This document shows, piece after piece, positions 26,586 through 35,430 of a DNA stretch of 64,000 nucleotides; position 1 is the first letter of the stretch, and every line of letters begins with the position of its first letter. The notes beneath the pieces were generated by a model. The model saw only the letters and a list, made by a program, of their open reading frames with translations, did no database searches and had not been told where the DNA came from. Source of the stretch: Gemmatimonadota bacterium (GTDB taxonomy: Bacteria > Gemmatimonadota > Gemmatimonadetes > Longimicrobiales > Gaopeijiaceae); the NCBI GenBank assembly GCA_022823145.1, contig JAJDXS010000016.1:1-64000 (forward strand), given 5' to 3'. A program made the position numbers and the translations under genes.

Positions 26586-27098
26586 ATGAGCGACGAGGCT
26601 GCGAGCGACGGGACTGCACGCGGCCTGCCGGCCAGGATGATGGGCGCCGCCCTCCTCAGGGCGGAGGTCTACGAGGAGGTCGAGGCGGATCCCGGTGCGA
26701 CCGTGCAGGCGGCCGTGGTGGTGGTGCTCGTCTCGCTGATCGCGGGCATGCCGGACTACGCGCTCGGATGGTTGGCGATGGGGGCGGCCGTGGCGACGAG
26801 CCTGCTGCACTGGCTGGTGTGGGCCGGCATGGCCCTGCTGATCGGCGACAGGCTTCTCGGCGGCACGGCCACGTGGGGCGAGTTGCTGCGGACCCTGGGG
26901 TTCGCGCGGGCGCCCGGCGTTCTGCTCCTGCTCGATCCGGTAGTGGGAGGGGTCGGACTCATCGTGCAGTTGTGGATGCTGGTGGCGGGGGTGGTCGCGA
27001 TCCGCCAGGCGCTGGACTTCGGGATCTGGCGCGCGCTGTTGACCGCCGTGATCGGGATCATCCCGTACTGGCTCGCCCTGGCCCTGGTGCTGCATTGA
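26586..27098 (+). CDS. YIP1-like membrane protein
   Basis: 170 aa with about four or five transmembrane helices. A short cytoplasmic N-terminus ends in LLRAEVYEEVEADPGATVQAA, the usual entry into Yip1-domain proteins, and GRAPGVLLLL-type loops with FARAPGV follow, as in the family's conserved R-x-P segment. Bacterial Yip1 proteins have no agreed role. It starts the gene string with the two cytochromes; its stop overlaps the TTG start of the next gene. Confidence 0.75.
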   Translation: MSDEAASDGTARGLPARMMGAALLRAEVYEEVEADPGATVQAAVVVVLVSLIAGMPDYALGWLAMGAAVATSLLHWLVWAGMALLIGDRLLGGTATWGELLRTLGFARAPGVLLLLDPVVGGVGLIVQLWMLVAGVVAIRQALDFGIWRALLTAVIGIIPYWLALALVLH

Positions 27099-28444
27099 GC
27101 GCGCGCGCGGCGGCAGCGATCGCGCTGGCCGGCTTCTGGTGGACGGCGACGGGCGCGGCGGCGAGGGGGGCGGCCGCCCAGGAGGCCCACGGGGGTCAGG
27201 TCCTCATCGAGGCGCTCGGGTGCGCGGCGTGCCACTCCGGGGTGCCCGGCGGCGAGGCCATTCGCGAGGTGGCGCCCCCGTTCGGTGACGGTGCGGCGCC
27301 GATGGCACCGGCATACGTCTTCCACTACATGGCCGATCCGCAGACCGTGAGGCCCGACATCGCGCCGGCGCGGATGCCACGCTATGAACTCGACGAACGG
27401 CAGCGGGTGGCGCTCGCGCTCTTCGTCTCCAACGACCGCGAGATGCGCGGTGTGGACCAAGCCCTGCGCGCGGCGATGGCGCGTCACCCGGACGCCGACC
27501 GGGCGGAAGGGGCGGCGCTCTTCGAGACGCTGAACTGCGCGGGCTGCCATGTCCACCCCGAGGCGCAGTCGCGGGTGACGGCGCCCGACCTGAGCCTGAC
27601 GGGGGTGCGCGTGCGCCCCGAGTGGTTGACGGGCTATCTCGCCAACCCGGTGACCATTCGCCCGGCCGGTCCCGTGCCCGGCGAAGGCGGCCAGATGCCC
27701 GACTTTCGCCTCGATGCGGCGGAGGCGGCCTCCATCGCCGACTACCTGCTGGAGCTGGAGGGGCCGGACGGTGCGGATCCCCCCGCCGAGGTGGCCGACT
27801 GGGAGCCGCAGGCGCTTTCCCCCTTCGCCATGCAAAAGGCCGGGACCCTGCTTCGCAACCGGTGGAGCTGCCTGGGCTGCCATCAGCTGGGGGAAGACGG
27901 CGGCCGCATCGGCCCGCGTCTCGATGGCGTCGCGCAGCGGCTGCGCCCGGGGTACGTGCGCGCGATCATGCAGGATCCCGCGCACCTCGCCCCCGGCACG
28001 ATCATGCCCGCCTCGCTCGAGCAGCCCGACCGGCTCGACCTCATCGCCTCCTTCCTGCTCGGCCGCGACGGTGAATGGTCGGGCAGCGAGACGGTGGCCG
28101 ACCTGCCCGCGCTGCCCGATGCGACGGCTCCGGGAGCGGAACTCTACGCCGCCCGATGCGCGCCCTGCCACGGTGTGGGCGGCGCGGGCGACGGCTTCAA
28201 CGCGCCCTTCCTGCCCGTCACGCCCACCGTCCACGCCGACTCGGCGGCGATGGCGCTCAGGCCCGACGACACCCTCTACGACGGCATCCACGCCGGCGGC
28301 TGGATCCTCGGAAAGAGTCATCGCATGCCGGCCTTCGGCGCGTCGCTCAACGACGGCGAGAAGCGTGCGCTGGTGGCGTACATCCGCGCGCTGTGCCGCT
28401 GCGAGGGCCCGGCCTGGTCCCGCGACGGGCGCCGGAGCCGATGA
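27095..28444 (+). CDS. tetrahaem cytochrome c, periplasmic
   Basis: 449 aa from TTG 27095, which overlaps the previous stop (TTGA) and gives a signal peptide (AAAAIALAGFWWTATGAAA, then AAAQE). Four C-x-x-C-H haem motifs lie near residues 45, 150, 265 and 355: CAACH, CAGCH, CLGCH and CAPCH. Each sits in a class I cytochrome c domain with a downstream Met candidate (ARMPRYE, GQMPDFR, TIMPASL, HRMPAFG). This tandem fusion would wire electrons along the periplasm. It overlaps the octahaem protein by ATGA, so the two are probably partners in one respiratory route. Confidence 0.85.
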   Translation: MSARAAAAIALAGFWWTATGAAARGAAAQEAHGGQVLIEALGCAACHSGVPGGEAIREVAPPFGDGAAPMAPAYVFHYMADPQTVRPDIAPARMPRYELDERQRVALALFVSNDREMRGVDQALRAAMARHPDADRAEGAALFETLNCAGCHVHPEAQSRVTAPDLSLTGVRVRPEWLTGYLANPVTIRPAGPVPGEGGQMPDFRLDAAEAASIADYLLELEGPDGADPPAEVADWEPQALSPFAMQKAGTLLRNRWSCLGCHQLGEDGGRIGPRLDGVAQRLRPGYVRAIMQDPAHLAPGTIMPASLEQPDRLDLIASFLLGRDGEWSGSETVADLPALPDATAPGAELYAARCAPCHGVGGAGDGFNAPFLPVTPTVHADSAAMALRPDDTLYDGIHAGGWILGKSHRMPAFGASLNDGEKRALVAYIRALCRCEGPAWSRDGRRSR

Positions 28445-30765
28445 GACCGGCGGCGGCGAGCCTCGCGCTCGTCACCCTCGTCGCGGCGGCCTGCTCGGAC
28501 CGCGCCGGCGACGCGGGGGACACGGTCTCCGGTCCCGGCGGCCCCTCGGACGCCGCCAGGTACGCGGCCGCCGGGACCACCCGGGAGGACTTCGTCGGAG
28601 CGGACGCCTGCAGCAGCTGCCACGCCGACCAGTACAGCCGCTGGGCCGCCTCCACCCACGGCCGCGCCGGCGGCGAGCCGGATCCGGCGAATGTCATCGC
28701 CCCCTTCGACGGCACGCCCATGGTCTTCCGGGATGCGACCGTGCTGCCGCTCGTCGACTCCGCCGGACGCTTCCTCTTCGTCGTGCGCCAGGACGGCTAC
28801 CCGGAGCAGACGATCACCGTCGACGGCGTCATCGGCGGCGGGCACATGCTCGGCGGCGGCACCCAGGGGTTCGTGACAAGGGCGCCCGACGGGACCGTGC
28901 GCTTCCTTCCCTTCGACTTCTCGCGCCAGCTCGCCGAATGGTTCTGCAACACCGGCAGCCGAACCGACGAAGGGTGGGTGCCGGTCACCCCCGAAATGGC
29001 GCTGGCCGACTGCGGCGACTGGCCGCCGACGCGCATCCTCGGCACGCTGTCGCGCTTCACCAATTGCCAGGCGTGCCACGGGAGCCAGATCACGGCCCGC
29101 CTCGAGCCGGGCGCCGGTGTCACCACCGAGTGGACCGCGCTGAACATCAACTGCGAGTCCTGCCACGGCCCCGCCCGCCGCCACGTCGAGCTCATGGCCG
29201 ACCGCACCGGCGATCCCGCCGCCTCGCCCCGATTCGCCGACATCGGCCTGCCCAGCCGCGTCACCGACTCGGTCGAGGAGTCGCTCGATGCATGCTTCAG
29301 TTGTCATGCACTGGGTGATGTGATAGCCGAAGGATACCTGCCTGGCGCACGCCTCGCCGACTACCAGGCCCTCAAGCTGCCCATCCTCGGCGACGATCCC
29401 TACCTCCCCGACGGCCGCGTCCGCACCTTCGCCTACCAGGGGACCCACCTGTCGTCGTCCTGCTACGTCGACGGCAACATGACGTGCGTCAGCTGCCACG
29501 AGCCGCACGGACTCGGCTATTGGGACATCAACCGGGTCCCGCTCGCGAGCGAGACCGACGACCGCCAGTGCACCTCGTGTCACGCCGCCAAGGTGACCGC
29601 CCCCGAGACCCACACATTCCACGCGGCCGACTCGCCGGGCGCCCGCTGCGTCTCCTGCCACATGCCCTACCTGCAGCACCCCGAAGTCGGCGCGGCCGTT
29701 CCCTTCGCCCGCTCCGACCACACGATTCCCGTGCCGCGCCCCCAGCTCGACGGCCGCCTGGGGCTGGTAAGCGCGTGCCGCGGCTGCCACACCGACCGGA
29801 GCGAGCTCCGTCTGCAGGCGCAGGTCGACGATTGGTGGGGAGAGACAAAGCCCGTCGATCGCGTCACGGCGGGACTCCTCGCGGTCACCGACCGGATGGG
29901 CCCCGATCAGGCGGGCAGGATGCTCCTGCATCCCGACGAGCCCGGAACCATGGCCCGCTTCCAGGGTCTCGCCCGGTTCCTGACACGCTGGGTCCGCCCG
30001 GGCGAGGGGCTGGCTCCCGACGCCGCCGACCGCGTGACCCGGCTGGCCGCCTCTCCGGACCCCGACCTCCGCGCCCTCGCGCTGGCCACCCTGCACGCGG
30101 CCGACTCGACGCGGGGCGCGGCTGGCGCCGACGGGGCCATTGCTGCCGCCGGCGGACCGGCCGCCACCGTCGCCGATGAGCCCCTCGCAGTTCGCCGCCG
30201 CTGGGTCATGATCCTCGGCTTCCTCTCGGACGAAGCGCTGGCCCGGGACGACGTGCCCGCGGCCGAAGCCTTGCTCCGGCGCGCCCTCGCGGTCATCCCC
30301 GGCGACGCGGCCGTACTGCGCTCGCTCGGTCTGCTCCACAACCGGACGGGCGACTACCCGCGCGCGATCGCGGCCTTCACCGAGAGTCTGGGCGCCGATC
30401 CCGATCAGCCGCTCGCCCGCGTCAACCTGGGCATCGCGCGCGCGGCCTCAGGCGACGCGGCAGGTGCGGTGCGAGAATACCAGGCCGCGATGGCGATCGA
30501 CCCAAACGAGCCGCTGGCCTACTTCAACCTGGCCAACCTCTACCTGCGCTCCGACGATCTGCCGTCCGCGATCCGCTTCTACGAGCGCGCCGTGGTGCTG
30601 GGCCCGGAGCTGGGGGCGGCGCACCGCAACCTGGCGCTGGCCCTGGGCAGGACCGGGCGTATCGAGGACGCGGTCCCGCACGCGCGGCGCGCCGTCGAGT
30701 TCTCCCCCGGGGACCAGACGGCACGGGACATTCTCGCGCAACTGGAGGCGGCGCGATCGCCATGA
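28441..30765 (+). CDS. octahaem cytochrome c with C-terminal TPR domain
   Basis: 774 aa from ATG 28441 with a lipoprotein signal (LVTLVAAACSD). Eight C-x-x-C-H motifs are visible: CSSCH, CQACH, CESCH, CFSCH, CVSCH, CTSCH, CVSCH and CRGCH. The arrangement recalls cytochrome c554/NrfA-like multihaem proteins. From about residue 585 come helical repeats, then clear TPRs (VLRSLGLLHNRTGDYPRAIAAF, LARVNLGIARAASGDAAGAVREY, AYFNLANLYLRSDDLPSAIRFY). The TPRs probably bind partner proteins. Electron-transfer direction and substrate are unknown. It is coupled on both sides by ATGA overlaps with the tetrahaem protein and the permease. Confidence 0.85.
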   Translation: MRPAAASLALVTLVAAACSDRAGDAGDTVSGPGGPSDAARYAAAGTTREDFVGADACSSCHADQYSRWAASTHGRAGGEPDPANVIAPFDGTPMVFRDATVLPLVDSAGRFLFVVRQDGYPEQTITVDGVIGGGHMLGGGTQGFVTRAPDGTVRFLPFDFSRQLAEWFCNTGSRTDEGWVPVTPEMALADCGDWPPTRILGTLSRFTNCQACHGSQITARLEPGAGVTTEWTALNINCESCHGPARRHVELMADRTGDPAASPRFADIGLPSRVTDSVEESLDACFSCHALGDVIAEGYLPGARLADYQALKLPILGDDPYLPDGRVRTFAYQGTHLSSSCYVDGNMTCVSCHEPHGLGYWDINRVPLASETDDRQCTSCHAAKVTAPETHTFHAADSPGARCVSCHMPYLQHPEVGAAVPFARSDHTIPVPRPQLDGRLGLVSACRGCHTDRSELRLQAQVDDWWGETKPVDRVTAGLLAVTDRMGPDQAGRMLLHPDEPGTMARFQGLARFLTRWVRPGEGLAPDAADRVTRLAASPDPDLRALALATLHAADSTRGAAGADGAIAAAGGPAATVADEPLAVRRRWVMILGFLSDEALARDDVPAAEALLRRALAVIPGDAAVLRSLGLLHNRTGDYPRAIAAFTESLGADPDQPLARVNLGIARAASGDAAGAVREYQAAMAIDPNEPLAYFNLANLYLRSDDLPSAIRFYERAVVLGPELGAAHRNLALALGRTGRIEDAVPHARRAVEFSPGDQTARDILAQLEAARSP

Positions 30766-32054
30766 GCGAAATGAACCGGGTGCTGCGGGTGCGCGACGGG
30801 CTCGCGATCACGGTGGGGATCATCATCGGGGCGGGGATCCTTCGCACGCCGGGGCTGATCGCGGAGTACCTGGGCAACGGATGGCTGATCCTGGGGGTCT
30901 GGGCGCTGGGTGGGGTGGTGGCCGGACTCAGCACCCTCGTGCTGGCCGAAATGGCGACCGCGATCCCGAAGGCCGGCGGCAAGTACGTCTACGCCCGCGA
31001 GGCCTACGGCCCGGTTGCGGGGTTCGTGGCGGGGTGGTCGGAGCTGCTGGTGAGCCGCGCCTTCTCGGGTGCGATCAAGGCGGTCGCCATCGCGGAGTAC
31101 CTGATCATCCTCGCGGGCAGCGGGTCGGTGCGGATTCTCGCGGTCGGGGTCGTGGTCGGCTACGTGATCATCCACATGGGCGGCCTCAGGGTCGGCACCG
31201 CCTTCCAGAACATCACCACGGCGATCAAGGTCGTGGTGCTTGTTGCGATCGCGGCGGCCGGGATCGCGGCCGGAGACGGCAGCGGCCTGCTCGCGGCGCC
31301 GTCGGTCGAGCGCGCGTCGCTGCTCGGCTTCGCGCTCGCGTACCAGTCGGTGGCCTTCGCCTACTACGGCTGGGAAGACGCGGCCAAGATGGCCGAGGAG
31401 ATCCGCGACCCCGGCCGCGCGCTGCCCCGAATCCTCATCGGCGGCGCGGTGGCGGTCGCCATCCTCTACCTGATGGTCAACACCGCGTATCTCGCGGCCC
31501 TCACCCCGGACGAGATGGCGGGCTCGGAGCTGGTCGCGCGCGACGCCGTCCAGGGCGTCTTCGGGAACACCGCGGCGACCTTCGTGGTCGTCGCCAGCCT
31601 GATGATCCTGGTCAGCTCGCTGAACGTGAACTTCCTGGGCATGCCCCGGGTGGCGTTCGCCCTTGCGCGCTCCGGCCTGGCGCCGAAGGTCTTCAGGCAC
31701 GTATCGCCGCGCGGCACGCCCGTCGCCGGCCTGCTGCTGGTGGGGGTGGTCATCCTCGGCCTCGCCTCGACCGCCGCGCTGGAATTCCTCATCCAGTTCA
31801 TGATGCTCGTGGCGATCTCCGTCGACCTCATGGTGCTGTCGGCCTTCTTCCGGCTGCGCCGCACCCACCCCGACCTCGAGCGTCCCGTCCGCGTGCCGGG
31901 CGGTGCCTGGACGGCGGGGCTGACGATCCTGCTCTACCTTGTCATCCTCGGCATCATTGTGGGGACCCAGCCGTTGCTGGCCATCGGGGGGGCGATCATT
32001 CTGGGTGGGCTGGCCTTGGCCGGAGCGATCACCGCAAGACACTCAAACGCGTAG
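30762..32054 (+). CDS. APC-family amino-acid permease
   Basis: 430 aa with about 12 transmembrane helices. The first helix carries the APC motif GIIIGAGILRTPG, and the second GGVVAGLSTLVLAEMATAIPKAGGKYVYAREAYG is typical. FAYYGWEDAAKMAEEIRDPGRALPR matches the conserved helix 6/loop region. It would exchange or import amino acids or amines. It overlaps the cytochrome gene (ATGA), an odd companion that may only reflect tight packing. Confidence 0.88.
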   Translation: MSEMNRVLRVRDGLAITVGIIIGAGILRTPGLIAEYLGNGWLILGVWALGGVVAGLSTLVLAEMATAIPKAGGKYVYAREAYGPVAGFVAGWSELLVSRAFSGAIKAVAIAEYLIILAGSGSVRILAVGVVVGYVIIHMGGLRVGTAFQNITTAIKVVVLVAIAAAGIAAGDGSGLLAAPSVERASLLGFALAYQSVAFAYYGWEDAAKMAEEIRDPGRALPRILIGGAVAVAILYLMVNTAYLAALTPDEMAGSELVARDAVQGVFGNTAATFVVVASLMILVSSLNVNFLGMPRVAFALARSGLAPKVFRHVSPRGTPVAGLLLVGVVILGLASTAALEFLIQFMMLVAISVDLMVLSAFFRLRRTHPDLERPVRVPGGAWTAGLTILLYLVILGIIVGTQPLLAIGGAIILGGLALAGAITARHSNA

Positions 32055-32063
32055 GAGCGTGGC

Positions 32064-32333
32064 ATGAGCGTGGCAACAATCTTCGTTCTGCTGATGATCG
32101 CCGCATTGCTCGCGGGAACCCGGAGACAGCGATCGTGGGGGACCCGGCTGCTGGAGCGGGTCAACAGGCTCGAGGAGAGAATCGACCGGCTGGCGGTCGG
32201 GGGCCCGACAAGGCGGGACGACTACCACCAGGCCGACGAGTTGCAACGTCTCGAAGAGCGGGTCGACTTCCTCGAGAGACTGCTGGAGGAGCGCCCCCGA
32301 AGGCAGTCGCTGCCGAAAGACCGGAACAGCTAG
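32064..32333 (+). CDS. small membrane protein with coiled coil (PspB-like architecture)
   Basis: 89 aa. An N-terminal transmembrane segment (VATIFVLLMIAALLAG) is followed by two heptad stretches, LLERVNRLEERIDRLAV and ELQRLEERVDFLERLLEERP. Size, topology and the C-terminal coiled coil resemble phage-shock protein B, but no other psp gene is nearby, so the name is tentative. It lies 9 bases after the permease and 17 bases before a similar, smaller protein. Confidence 0.6.
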   Translation: MSVATIFVLLMIAALLAGTRRQRSWGTRLLERVNRLEERIDRLAVGGPTRRDDYHQADELQRLEERVDFLERLLEERPRRQSLPKDRNS

Positions 32334-32350
32334 CCGAACAGGAGAACCGA

Positions 32351-32533
32351 ATGTCGTTCCTGGAAGACCTCACATTTGCTCAGGCGCTCATGTTGGTGGC
32401 GGCGATCTTTCTGGGGTGGACCTGGGCCCGCAGGTGGGTGAAGTACAACGGCACGCTGCACGACCGGGTCTGCAGGCTGGAAGCGGAAGTGCGCCGGCTG
32501 GCGGATGGGGCCGACGGCAGGCACGAATCCTAG
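32351..32533 (+). CDS. small membrane protein with short coiled coil
   Basis: 60 aa from ATG 32351, with AGGAGA about 8 bases upstream. One transmembrane segment (ALMLVAAIFLGWTWARRW) and a C-terminal heptad helix (LHDRVCRLEAEVRRLAD). It looks like a shorter relative of the preceding protein and may form a hetero-oligomer with it. Function unknown. Its TAG stop overlaps the stop of the convergent porin gene. Confidence 0.6.
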   Translation: MSFLEDLTFAQALMLVAAIFLGWTWARRWVKYNGTLHDRVCRLEAEVRRLADGADGRHES

Positions 32534-33297
32534 AACTGCCAGACCGCCAGCAGCTGCACGACGCTCTCGTCCACTTCCGTCCCCAGCTTGTTGCTCCAGT
32601 ACTGGTACTCGATCCCGACGAACAATCCGTTCTCGGCACCGATATCCCAGCGGAGCTGAGGCTGGGCGAGGATCGATGCCGGCACGTCGTTGCCCAGTTC
32701 GTCGGTCGTGGCCACGGCGTACTCGGCGTGGCCCGAGATGGAGAAGGACTGGCTGCCGAGGCTGAATGGCAGGAGTCCGTTGATGTCGATCACCGTGCGG
32801 CTGTCCCGCTCGGGCGGGCTCCCGCCGTCCAGGCCGTCGGTCCCGTCCACGGCCATCATGAAGTCGGTGTTGAGGAAGACGAACCCCGGCAGGTTCCAGG
32901 CGATGCGGGCGCCCGGCAGCCACTGGAGGACATTGGCGTCGGCGCCGAACGCGACGCCCGCGAAGATGCCGAAGTCCGCGAAGGGGCCGAAGCCGAGGTC
33001 GCGTCCGCCCAGCTTCCGCAGGCTCAAGTTCGAGTACCACTCCCCGTAGGCGTCCTTGTCGTTGAAGCCGTCGCCAACGCCGTCCTCCATCAAATCGATA
33101 AAGAAGAAGTTGTCGCCGAACCTCCAGAAGGAGGCGTGCTGGATGGTGAGCACGACGGTGCCGGTCGAGGTCTCGGCGAACGGGTTGGTGATGCTCCCGT
33201 ACTGGAAGTGCACCTCGGTCTGGGCCTGGCCCGCACTCGGCATGGCGGCCAGCAGGACGGCGGCCAGGGCGGCGCGCGAACCGGGCCTGACCCTCAC
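32530..33297 (-). CDS. Tsx/OmpK-like nucleoside-specific outer-membrane channel
   Basis: 255 aa from GTG 33297 (overlapping the symporter stop as GTGA), with a signal peptide ending PSAGQAQ. The mature protein alternates amphipathic strands and ends in the outer-membrane C-terminal aromatic (QLLAVWQF). Family hallmarks are FQYGSITNPFAE, GDNFFFIDLME, FGPFADFGIFAGVAFGADANV and FVGIEYQYWSNKLGT. Tsx channels pass nucleosides. Translation coupling to a solute symporter suggests one uptake route across both membranes. Confidence 0.85.
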   Translation of the reverse strand: MRVRPGSRAALAAVLLAAMPSAGQAQTEVHFQYGSITNPFAETSTGTVVLTIQHASFWRFGDNFFFIDLMEDGVGDGFNDKDAYGEWYSNLSLRKLGGRDLGFGPFADFGIFAGVAFGADANVLQWLPGARIAWNLPGFVFLNTDFMMAVDGTDGLDGGSPPERDSRTVIDINGLLPFSLGSQSFSISGHAEYAVATTDELGNDVPASILAQPQLRWDIGAENGLFVGIEYQYWSNKLGTEVDESVVQLLAVWQF

Positions 33298-34985
33298 GGT
33301 TGGCGTCGCTCCGCGATGGTCCCGGGCACCCGAATGCGGTCGACAAGTTCGCGAACGCTGGCCGGCGGCGACGGCGTGAACTTCGACACGGTGAAAGCGA
33401 CCGCGAAGTTGAGCAGCATTCCGACGGTGCCGATCCCTTCGGGGGAGATGCCGAACCACCAGTTCTCGGGCGAATCCGCGGCAGGGTTCACGAAGCGGAA
33501 GTAGATGATGTAGGCGGCCGTCAGGGTGATCCCCGACAGCATGCCGGCGATCGCTCCCTCGCGGTTCATCGTGCGGGTGAACGTGCCCAGAATGATCACC
33601 GGGAAGAACGACGACGCGGCCAGGCCGAACGCGAAGGCCACGATCTGGGCCACGAATCCCGGCGGATAGATGCCCAGCAGCCCCGCGATCACCACGGCGA
33701 AGGCCGCACTGATCCGCGCGGCCAGCAGTTCGCCTTTCTCCGATATGTCCGGCTTCCACGCCCGTTTCAGCAGATCGTGGCTGATCGCCGACGAGATGAC
33801 CAGAAGCAGCCCCGCCGCGGTCGACAGCGCCGCCGCCAGCCCGCCCGCCGCCACCAGCCCGACCACCCAGTTCGGCAGACGAGAGATCTCGGGGTTGGCG
33901 AGCACCATGATGTCGCGGTCGATCGTCAGTTCGTTCTCGGCCGCGTCGCCCACGTACCGGATGTTGCCGTCTCCGTCCTTGTCGTCGAAGGTGATGAGCC
34001 CGGTGTCCTCCCACTTGCTGAACCACTCAGGCATCTCCGCGTACGGCTGTCCGGCGACCGTATCGAGCAGGTTGGCGCGCGCGAAGACGGCCACCGCGGG
34101 CGCCGTGGTGTACAGGATGGCGATGAAGAGCAGCGCCCACCCCACCGAGATGCGCGCGTCGCGCACCTTCGGCACCGTGTAGAAGCGGATGATCACGTGC
34201 GGCAGACCGGCCGTACCCACCATGAGCGCCGCCGTGATGAAGAACACGTCGATCATCGACTTCGTGCCGTCGGTGTAGGCCGTAAAGCCCAGTTCGCGGT
34301 GGAGCCCGTCGAGCTTGTCGAGGAGGAAAACGCCGGTCTCGGGATCCGCCCCGCCGAAGCCCAGCTGCGGGATGAACGTCCCCGACAGCATGATCGCCAG
34401 GAAGAACGCCGGCACCATGTACGCGAAGATCAGCACGCAGTACTGGGCGACCTGAGTGTAGGTGATGCCCTTCATCCCGCCCAGCACGGCGTAGAAGAAG
34501 ACGATCCCCATCCCGATGACCACGCCGACGGTCACGTCCACCTCGAGGAAGCGGCTGAACACAATGCCGACGCCGCGCATCTGGCCGCTGACATACGTGA
34601 ACGAGACGAAGATTGCGCACGCCACCGCCACCACCCGCGCCACCTGCGAGTAGTACCGCTGCCCCACGAACTCCGGCACCGTGTAGGCCCCGAACTTCCG
34701 CAGGTAGGGCGCCAGCAGCATCGCCAGGAGCACGTAGCCGCCCGTCCATCCCATCAGGTAGACCGACCCGTCGTACCCCATGAACGAGATCAGCCCCGCC
34801 ATCGAGATGAACGACGCCGCCGACATCCAGTCCGCCGCGGTGGCCATGCCGTTGGCCAGCGGCGACACGCCCGTACCGGCCACGTAGAAGTCCTTCGTCG
34901 AACTCGCCCGCGACCAGATCGCCACCCCGATGTACAGGGCGAACGACACCCCCACCATGATGAAGGTCCAGAGGCGGACGTCCAT
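33294..34985 (-). CDS. sodium:solute symporter with DUF4212 partner (ActP-like SSS)
   Basis: 563 aa, about 13-14 transmembrane helices. The blocks DFYVAGTGVSPLANGMATAADWMSAASF, FVGQRYYSQVARVVAVACA and GGLAAALSTAAGLLLVISSAISHDLLK are typical of acetate/proline-type SSS carriers. A soluble acidic insert near residues 300-350 (DDKDGDGNIRYVG) occurs in the VC_2705 subgroup, which pairs with a DUF4212 subunit, exactly what precedes it here (14-base gap). Substrate unknown; the linked Tsx-like porin makes a nucleoside or small organic solute plausible. Confidence 0.88.
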   Translation of the reverse strand: MDVRLWTFIMVGVSFALYIGVAIWSRASSTKDFYVAGTGVSPLANGMATAADWMSAASFISMAGLISFMGYDGSVYLMGWTGGYVLLAMLLAPYLRKFGAYTVPEFVGQRYYSQVARVVAVACAIFVSFTYVSGQMRGVGIVFSRFLEVDVTVGVVIGMGIVFFYAVLGGMKGITYTQVAQYCVLIFAYMVPAFFLAIMLSGTFIPQLGFGGADPETGVFLLDKLDGLHRELGFTAYTDGTKSMIDVFFITAALMVGTAGLPHVIIRFYTVPKVRDARISVGWALLFIAILYTTAPAVAVFARANLLDTVAGQPYAEMPEWFSKWEDTGLITFDDKDGDGNIRYVGDAAENELTIDRDIMVLANPEISRLPNWVVGLVAAGGLAAALSTAAGLLLVISSAISHDLLKRAWKPDISEKGELLAARISAAFAVVIAGLLGIYPPGFVAQIVAFAFGLAASSFFPVIILGTFTRTMNREGAIAGMLSGITLTAAYIIYFRFVNPAADSPENWWFGISPEGIGTVGMLLNFAVAFTVSKFTPSPPASVRELVDRIRVPGTIAERRQP

Positions 34986-34999
34986 CGGCTAGCGGCTCC

Positions 35000-35257
35000 T
35001 CATTCCTCGGCCACCCCGAACTCCCTGTCCAGTCGGTTCATCAGCCGGGCGTACACGAAGATCAGCACCACGAAGACGTAGATCGACCCCTGCTGCGCGA
35101 ACCAGAACCCGAGCTTGAAGCCCGTGCCCGGGATCCGAATGGCGTTGAGCGCGTCGGCGAAGAGGATCCCGAACCCGTACGACACCACAAACCAGATCGA
35201 GAGCAGGATCCCGAGGTAGCGGAGGTTGCGGGCCCAGTAGGCGTTGGAGTCGGACAT
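35000..35257 (-). CDS. DUF4212 small subunit of an SSS symporter
   Basis: 85 aa from ATG 35257, two transmembrane helices (GILLSIWFVVSYGFGILFAD and GSIYVFVVLIFVYARLM). Family hallmarks are YWARNLRYL at the start and GFKLGFWFAQQGSIYVFV in the middle, then LDREFGV. DUF4212 proteins almost always precede a VC_2705-type symporter and probably act as its accessory subunit. Coordinates and order fit that here. Confidence 0.88.
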   Translation of the reverse strand: MSDSNAYWARNLRYLGILLSIWFVVSYGFGILFADALNAIRIPGTGFKLGFWFAQQGSIYVFVVLIFVYARLMNRLDREFGVAEE

Positions 35258-35430
35258 GGGGGAGGGCTGAGGGGGAGGAGGCCGGCGAAGTGAAGGCAGC
35301 CCCCAACTTGGGCCAGTGCGGAGGCGTTCGCCAGCCCTGCGGCGGGGGGCCTGTGAACGGGACTCCGGCGTCGGTACGGTGCGGCCTGCTATATTCCCGC
35401 ATCGGTTGCCCCAATTCACATGGAGTGGAC

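Noticed and set aside
26498-27094. Upstream extension of the tetrahaem cytochrome frame
   Set aside because: It overlaps the YIP1-like gene entirely and has Gly/Arg-rich shadow sequence; TTG 27095 gives a clean signal peptide.
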